This document shows positions 55,699-62,097 of a stretch of 64,000 nucleotides of DNA, in pieces; positions within the stretch are counted from its first letter, which is position 1, and every line of letters begins with the position of its first letter. The stretch is from Luidia sarsii (Eukaryota; Echinodermata; Asteroidea; Paxillosida; Luidiidae), in contig OX465109.1 of the NCBI GenBank assembly GCA_949987565.1, positions 11,982,509 through 12,046,508 on the forward strand, given 5' to 3'. The position numbers and the translations under genes were made by a program. Under the pieces are notes generated by a model. The model did no database searches, had not been told where the DNA came from, and worked only from the letters and a program-made list of their open reading frames with translations.

Positions 55699-55780
55699 CC
55701 TTAGCAGAGAGGGAGCTTGTATCTCTGGAATGAAGCGCATAACAGTCGGTGCAGTGTTCCTGGAAAGAAAAAGAAACTTT
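55699..55780 (-). other. Minus-strand splice-site-like cassette of each monomer (example)
   Basis: Read on the minus strand, 55780-55760 ends in a pyrimidine tract and AG (gtttctttttctttccag). Bases 55759-55699 form a 61 nt segment, and the following bases give AGG followed by GTGAGT, close to a 5' splice-site consensus. B monomers keep the same 61 nt spacing. Many B3 copies also have tattaac about 27 nt before the AG, which fits a branch-point pattern. No transcript evidence is available, so this may be chance conserved by homogenisation. Confidence 0.3.
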
Positions 55781-55891
55781 ACAGGTGAATATCTCCTTCG
55801 ATATTAATTTCACAAAGCTAAAACTTGGCTTGCAAAGAGTCCTTGAAATAGGCTATCGACTAGTATTAAATTGATTAATTTCGGACAAGAA

Positions 55892-55897
55892 CACGTG
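55892..55897. other. CACGTG palindrome of A monomers (example)
   Basis: The E-box-like hexamer CACGTG lies at offset 202-207 of nearly every A monomer and in the A-type right ends of B-to-A hybrids, so it recurs about every 453 bp. It is lost in only a few copies, for example CACGTA near 23054, 39136 and 45024, and CACGTT near 32792. bHLH-type proteins bind such hexamers in general. Binding here is not shown. Confidence 0.5.
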
Positions 55898-56279
55898 AAA
55901 TCATCATCAAGCAAATGGAACTCATCCTTATCAGTGACGCAGCTTGTATCTCTGGAATGTACAGCCTAACAGTCGGTGCAGTGTTCCTGGAAAGAAAAAG
56001 AAACTTTACAGGTGAATATCTCCATTGATATTAATTTCACAAAGCTGAAACTTGGCCTGCAATGAGTCCTTGAAATAGGCTATCGACTAGTATTAAATTG
56101 ATTAATTTCGGACAAGAACACGTGAAATCATCATCAAGCAAATGGAACTCACCCTTATCAGTGAGGCAGCTTGTATCTCTGGAATGTACAGCATAACAGT
56201 TGGCTCAGTGTTTCTGGAAAGAAAAATCACTTTGCAGGATAATATCTCCTTCAAAATTACATTCACAAAGCTAAAACTT

Positions 56280-56345
56280 GGCCTACAATGTGTCCTTAAG
56301 ATAGGTTATTGACTAGTGTTAAAATATTTGAAATCGGACACAATC
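56280..56345. repeat. 66 bp partial-monomer duplication (first occurrence)
   Basis: Inside B56145 the segment from ggcctacaatg to the cggacacaatc junction is followed at 56346 by a second copy starting ggactacaatg. This lengthens the monomer from 226 to 292 bp. The first copy has diverged marks (ccttaagataggttattgac). The second reads gttcttgggataggctatc and ends attcgaaatcgg. The break at cggacacaatcgg lies in a short repeated tcgga context. It is the only insertion class in the window that is not a whole monomer or a few bases. Confidence 0.92.
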
Positions 56346-56436
56346 GGACTACAATGTGTTCTTGGGATAGGCTATCGACTAGTGTTAAAATATTCGAAAT
56401 CGGACAAGAACCAATGAAACCATCATCAAGCAAAGG

Positions 56437-57567
56437 GAACTCACCCTTAGCAGAGAGGGAGCTTGTATGTCTGGAATGAAGCGCATAACAGTCGGTGCAG
56501 TGTTCCTGGAAAGAAAAAGAAACTTTACAGGTGAATATCTCCTTCGATATTAATTTCACAAAGCTAAAACTTGGCTTGCAAAGAGTCATTGAAATAGGCT
56601 ATCGACTAGTATTAAATTGATTAATTTCGGACAAGAACACGTGAAATCATCATCAAGCAAATGGAACTCACCCTTATCAGTGAGGCAGCTTGTATCTCTG
56701 GAACGTACAGCATAACAGTCGGCACAGTGTTCCTGGAAAGAAACAATACTTTGCAGGTTAATATCTCCCATGATATTACTTACACAAAGCTGAAACTTGG
56801 CCTGCAATGAGTCCTTGGAATAGGCTATCGACTAGTGTTAAAATATTTGAAATCGGACAAGAACCAATGAAAGCATCATCAAGCAAAGGGAACTCACCCT
56901 TATCAGTGAGGCAGCTTGTATCTCTGGAATGTACAGCATAACAGTTGGCTCAGTGTTTCTGGAAAGAAAAATCACTTTGCAGGATAATATCTCCTTCAAA
57001 ATTACATTCACAAAGCTAAAACTTGGCCTACAATGTGTCCTTGGGATAGGTTATCGACTAGTGTTAAAATATTTGAAATCGGACAAGAACCAATGAAAGC
57101 ATCATCAAGCAAAGGGAACTCACCCTTAGCAGAGAGGCAGCTTGTATCTCTGGAATGTACAGCATAACAGTCGGCTCAGTGTTTCTGGAAAGAAAAATTA
57201 CTTTGCAGGATAATATCTCCTTCAAAATTACATTCACAAAGCTAAAACTTGGCCTACAATGTGTTCTTGGGATAGGTTATTGACTAGTGTTAAAATATTT
57301 GAAATCGGACAAGAACCAATGAAAGCATCATCAAGCAAAGGGAACTCACCCTTAGCAGAGAGGCAGCTTGTATCTCTGGAATATACAGCATAACAGTCGG
57401 CTCAGTGTTTCTGGAAAGAAAAATTACTTTGCAGGATAATATCTCCTTCAAAATTACATTCACAAAGCTAAAACTTGGCCTACAATGTGTTCTTGGGATA
57501 GGCTATCGACTAGTGTTAAAATATTCGAAATCGGACAAGAACCAATGAAACCATCATCAAGCAAAGG
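56437..57567. repeat. 1,131 bp five-monomer unit (A-B-B-B-B), duplicated to the right
   Basis: A56437, B56664, B56890, B57116 and B57342 are followed by a similar series A57568, B57795, B58021, B58247. The second series lacks the last B and passes to A58473. Shared marks are aaaccatcatc before each A, tctctggaacgtacagc in the first B, cagttggctcag in the next and gcagagaggcagc in those after. B57342 ends with the same attcgaaatcgg as B56145, so the duplication probably ran from one such B end to the next. Confidence 0.85.
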
Positions 57568-59605
57568 GAACTCACCCTTAGCAGAGAGGGAGCTTGTATG
57601 TCTGGAATGAAGCGCATAACAGTCGGTGCAGTGTTCCTGGAAAGAAAAAGAAACTTTACAGGTGAATATCTCCTTCGATATTAATTTCACAAAGCTAAAA
57701 CTTGGCCTGCAAAGAGTCATTGAAATAGGCTATCGACTAGTATTAAATTGATTAATTTCGGACAAGAACACGTGAAATCATCATCAAGCAAATGGAACTC
57801 ACCCTTATGAGTGAGGCAGCTTGTATCTCTGGAACGTACAGCATAACAGTCGGCACAGTGTTCCTGGAAAGAAACAATACTTTGCAGGTTAATATCTCCC
57901 ACGATATTACTTACACAAAGCTGAAACTTGGCCTGCAATGAGTCCGTGGAATAGGCTATCGACTAGTGTTAAAATATTTGAAATCGGACAAGAACCAATG
58001 AAAGCATCATCAAGCAAAGGGAACTCACCCTTATCAGTGAGGCAGCTTGTATCTCTGGAATGTACAGCATAACAGTTGGCTCAGTGTTTCTGGAAAGAAA
58101 AATCACTTTGCAGGATAATATCTCCTTCAAAATTACATTCACAAAGCTAAAACTTGGCCTACAATGTGTCCTTGGGATAGGTTATCGACTAGTGTTAAAA
58201 TATTTGAAATCGGACAAGAACCAATGAAAGCATCATCAAGCAAAGGGAACTCACCCTTAGCAGAGAGGCAGCTTGTATCTCTGGAATGTACAGCATAACA
58301 GTCGGCTCAGTGTTTCTGGAAAGAAAAATTACTTTGCAGGATAATATCTCCTTCAAAATTACATTCACAAAGCTAAAACTTGGCCTACAATGTGTTCTTG
58401 GGATAGGCTATCGACTAGTGTTAAAATATTTGAAATCGGACAAGAACCAATGAAAGCATCATCAAGCAAAGGGAACTCACCCTTAGCAGAGAGGGAGCTT
58501 GTATCTCTGGAATGAAGCGCATAACAGTCGGTGATGTGTTCCTGGAAAGAAAAAGAAACTTTGCGGGTGAATATCTCCTTCGATATTATTTTCACAAAGC
58601 TAAAACTTGGAATGCAAAGAGTCCTTGAAATAGGCTATCGACTAGTATTAAATTGATTAATTTCGGACAAGAACACGTGAAATCATCATCAAGCAAATGG
58701 AACTCACCCTTATCAGTGAGGCAGCTTGTATCTCTGGAATGTACAGCATAACAGTCGGCGCAGTGTTCCTGGAAAGAAACAATACTTTGCAGGTTAATAT
58801 CTCCCACGATATTACTTACACAAAGCTGAAACTTGGCCTGCAATGAGTCCTTGGAATAGGCTATCGACTAGTGTTAAAATATTTGAAATCGGACAAGAAC
58901 CAATGAAAGCATCATCAAGCAAAGGGAACTCACCCTTAGCAGAGAGGGAGCTTGTATCTCTGGAATGAAGTGCATAACAGTCGGTGCAGTGTTCCTGGAA
59001 AGAAAAAGAAACTTTACAGGTGAATATCTCCTTCGATATTAATTTCACAAAACTAAAACTTGGCTTGCAAAGAGTCCTTGAAATAGGCTATCGACTAGTA
59101 TTAAATTGATTAATTTCGGACAAGAACACGTGAAATCATCATCAAGCAAATGGACTTCACCCTTATCAGTGAGGCAGCTTGTATCTCTGGAATGTACAGC
59201 ATTACAGTCGGCTCAGTGTTTCTGGAAAGAAAAATTAATTTGCAGGATAATATCTCCTTCAAAATTACTTTCACAAAGCTAAAACTTGGCCTGCAATGTG
59301 TCCTTGGGATAGGCTATCGACTACTGTTAAAATATTTGAAATCAGACAAGAACCAATGAAAGCATCATCAAGCAAAGGGAACTCACCCTTAGCAAAGAGG
59401 GAGCTTGTATCTCTGGAATGAAGCGCCTAACAGTCGGTGCAGTGTTCCTGGAAAGAAAAAGAAACTTTGCGGGTGAATATCTCCTTCGATATTAATTTCA
59501 CAAAGCTAAAACTTGGAATGCAAAGAGTCCTTGAAATAGGCTATCGACTAGTATTAAATTGATTAATTTCGGACAAGAACACGTGAAATCATCATCAAGC
59601 AAATG

Positions 59606-59831
59606 GAACTCACCCTTATCAGTGAGGCAGCTTGTATCTCTGGAATGTACAGCATAACAGTCGGCGCAGTGTTCCTGGAAAGAAACAATACTTTGCAGGT
59701 TAATATCTCCCACGATATTACTTACACAAAGCTGAAACTTGGCCTGCAATGAGTCCTTGGAATAGGCTATCGACTAGTGTTAAAATATTTGAAATCGGAC
59801 AAGAACCAATGAAAGCATCATCAAGCAAAGG
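59606..59831 (+). repeat. Reference B3-type monomer (226 bp)
   Basis: Subtype B3 is marked by aatactttgcaggttaat or aatacttttcaggttaat, ctcccacgatattacttac, aagctgaaacttgg and ctgcaatgagtccttgg. It occurs throughout and often precedes an A monomer. Some copies carry tctctagaatg (an XbaI site), tcctggatag and attcgaaatcgg (for example 3606, 5871, 12212 and 27609), so they form a recognisable sub-branch. Confidence 0.9.
59806..59810. other. CCAAT pentamer of B monomers (example)
   Basis: Non-hybrid B monomers generally have caagaaCCAATGaaagc at the position where A has caagaaCACGTGaaatc. A minority read acaaatg instead (near 33472, 35963, 40723, 46611 and 51361), and 3352 reads attcaatg. CCAAT is the core of known NF-Y-type sites, but a five-base match is weak evidence on its own. 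What is solid is the fixed alternation of two different boxes at one homologous position. Confidence 0.4.
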
Positions 59832-60961
59832 GAACTCACCCTTAGCAGAGAGAGAGCTTGTATCTCTGGAATGAAGTGCATAACAGTCGGTGCAGTGTTC
59901 CTGGAAAGAAAAAGAAACTTTACAGGTGAATATCTCCTTCGATATTAATTTCACAAAGCTAAAACTTGGCTTGCAAAGAGTCCTTGAAATAGGCTATCGA
60001 CTAGTATTAAATTGATTAATTTCGGACAAGAACACGTGAAATCATCATCAAGAAATTGGAACTCACCCTTATCAGTGAGGCAGCTTGTATCTCTGGAATG
60101 TACAGCATAACAGTCGGCTCAGTGTTTCTGGAAAGAAAATTACTTTGCAGGATAATATCTCCTTCAAAATTACATTCACAAAGCTGAAACTTGGCCTACA
60201 ATGTGTCCTTGGGATAGGCTATCGATTAGTGTTAAAATATTTGAAATCGGACAAGAACCAATGAAAGCATCATCAAGCAAAGGGAACTCACCCTTAGCAG
60301 AGAGGGAGCTTGTATCTCTGGAATGAAGCGCATAACAGTCGGTGCAGTGTTCCTGGAAAGAAAAAGAAACTTTGCGGGTGAATATCTCCTTCGATATTAA
60401 TTTCACAAAGCTAAAACTTGGCTTGCAAAGAGTCCTTGAAATAGGCTATCGACTAGTATTAAATTGATTAATTTCGGACAAGAACACGTGAAATCATCAT
60501 CAAGCAAATGGAACTCACCCTTATCAGTGAGGCAGCTTGTATCTCTGGAATGTACAGCATAACAGTCGGCTCAGTGTTCCTGGAAAGAAAAAGAAACTTT
60601 ACAGGTGAATATCTCCTTCGATATTAATTTCACAAAGCTGAAACTTGGCCTGCAATGGGTCCTTGGAATAGGCTATCGACTAGTGTTAAAATATTCGAAA
60701 TCGGACAAGAACCAATGAAAGCATCATCAAGCAAAGGGAACTCACCATTAGCAGAGAGGGAGCTTGTATCTCTGGAATGAAGCGCATAACAGTCGGTGCA
60801 GTGTTCCTGGAATGAAAAAGAAATTTTACAGGTGAATATCTCCTTCGATATTAATCTCACAAAGCTAAAACTTGGCTTGCAAAGAGTCCTTAAAATAGGC
60901 TATCGACTAGTATTAAATTGAATAATTTCGGACAAGAACACGTGAAATCACCATCAAGCAA

Positions 60962-61171
60962 ATGGAACTCACCCTTATCAGTGAGGCAGCTTGTATCTCT
61001 GGAATGTACAGCATAACAGTCGGCTCAGTGTTTCTGGAAAGAAAAATTACTTTGCAGGATAATATCTCCTTCAAAATTACATTCACAAAGCTAAAACTTG
61101 GCCTACAATGTGTTCTTGGGATAGGCTATCGACTAGTGTTAAAATATTTAAAATCGGACAAGAACCAATGA
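60962..61171 (+). other. Incidental plus-strand open frame of B monomers (not called as a gene)
   Basis: The frame is 69 codons, starting at the ATG formed by the A-monomer end (caagcaaATG) and running into the B monomer; the stop is the TGA in caatgaaag. The same frame occurs in many B1 and B2 monomers with small changes. It is shorter or stopped in B3 copies that read ctgcaatgag. It overlaps the minus-strand frames, belongs to the repeat and has no recognisable domain. Confidence 0.6.
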
Positions 61172-61190
61172 AAGCATCATCAAGCAAAGG
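60965..61190 (+). repeat. Reference B2-type monomer (226 bp)
   Basis: Subtype B2 is marked by cggctcagtgtttctgg, aattactttgcagg or aatcactttgcagg, and ctccttcaaaattac followed by attc or tttc. It keeps the B-type ending. In region I it is usually a form with gaatggaaaat or gaatgaaaaat before tactttgcagg. In regions II and III the form with ggaaagaaaaatcac or ggaaagaaaaattac is most frequent. Confidence 0.9.
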
Positions 61191-62097
61191 GAACTCACCC
61201 TTAGCAGAGAGGGAGCTTGTATCTCTGGAATGAAGCGCATAACAGTCGGTGCAGTGTTCCTGGAAAGAAAAAGAAACTTTGCGGGTGAATATCTCCTTCG
61301 ATATTATTTTCACAAAGCTAAAACTTGGAATGCAAAGAGTCCTTGAAATAGGCTATCGACTAGTATTAAATTGATTAATTTCGGACAAGAACACGTGAAA
61401 TCATCATCAAGCAAATGGAACTCACCCTTATCAGTGAGGCAGCTTGTATCTCGGGAATGTACAGCATAACAGTCGACGCAGTGTTCCTGGAAAGAAACAA
61501 TACTTTGCAGGTTAATATCTCCAACGATATTACTTACACAAAGCTGAAACTTGGCCTGCAATGAGTCCTTCGATTAGGCTATCGACTAGTGTTAAAATAT
61601 TCGAAATCGGACAAGAACCAATGAAAGCATCATCAAGCAAAGGGAACTCACCCTTAGCAGAGAGGGAGCTTGTATCTCCGGAATAAAGCGCATAACAGTC
61701 GGTGCAGTGTTCCTGGAAAGAAAAAGAAACTTTGCGGGTGAATATCTCCTTCGATATTAATTTCACAAAGCTAAAACTTGGCTTGCAAAGAGTCCTTGAA
61801 ATAGGCTATCGACTAGTATTAAATTGATTAATTTTGGACAAGAACACGTGAAATCACCATCAAGCAAATGGAACTCACCCTTATCAGTGACGCAGCTTGT
61901 ATCTCTGGAATGTACAGCCTAACAGTCGGTGCAGTGTTCCTGGAAAGAAAAAGAAACTTTACAGGTGAATATCTCCATTGATATTAATTTCACAAAGCTG
62001 AAACTTGGCCTGCAATGAGTCCTTGAAATAGGCTATCGACTAGTATTAAATTGATTAATTTCGGACAAGAACACGTGAAATCATCATCAAGCAAATG

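Larger units (their letters stand above)
55691..55917 (+). repeat. Reference A-type monomer (227 bp)
   Basis: This copy matches the common A sequence I derived by eye. A is told from B by gcagagagggagcttg near its start, gaatgaagcgcataac, gaaactttacaggtgaatat in the middle, gcttgcaaagagtccttg, an AT-rich stretch attaaattgattaatt near offset 174, and CACGTG at offset 202-207. It is one base longer than B because of a single extra base in the purine-rich stretch at offset 78-90. A variants differ by a few bases each, for example a HindIII version (gaggaagcttg), a version with ctccggaataaagcg, and a version with gatatcatc in place of gaaatcatc. Confidence 0.95.
49578..56144. repeat. Region II right part: 29 monomers with mixed order
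   Basis: Order: hybrid49578 B49805 A50031 B50258 A50484 B50708 A50934 B51161 A51387 x51614 B51840 A52066 h52293 A52520 B52747 A52973 x53200 B53426 A53652 B53879 A54105 x54332 B54558 A54784 B55011 A55237 h55464 A55691 h55918. A50484 is 224 bp: ggacaacaacacg has lost three bases to ggacaacacg. The first four monomers carry marks of region III and the section 50708-51613 carries marks of the 26-monomer HOR (compare 40067-40971), so this is a patchwork of both neighbours. Confidence 0.87.
59498..59954 (-). other. Incidental minus-strand open frames of one dimer (not called as genes)
   Basis: Two frames lie here: 83 codons at 59498-59749 and 78 codons at 59718-59954, overlapping by 32 bases. The two peptides resemble each other (both contain FQEHC, DCYA and SRDTS) because the monomers are homologous. 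The frame changes at each monomer junction, since 226 and 227 are not multiples of three, while the 453 bp dimer is. Similar frames recur in most dimers, many broken by single-base variants. I see no signal peptide, no recognisable domain and no sustained longer frame. Confidence 0.6.
56145..62097. repeat. Region III HOR: 26 monomers, 5,953 bp
   Basis: Order: B56145 (292 bp) A56437 B56664 B56890 B57116 B57342 A57568 B57795 B58021 B58247 A58473 B58700 A58926 B59153 A59379 B59606 A59832 B60059 A60284 h60511 A60738 B60965 A61191 B61418 A61644 h61871. The extra length comes from a 66 bp partial duplication in the first B. B60059 is 225 bp (gaaagaaaattac). Runs of four and three B monomers replace strict A-B alternation in the left part. 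The next copy begins at 62098. Confidence 0.9.
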
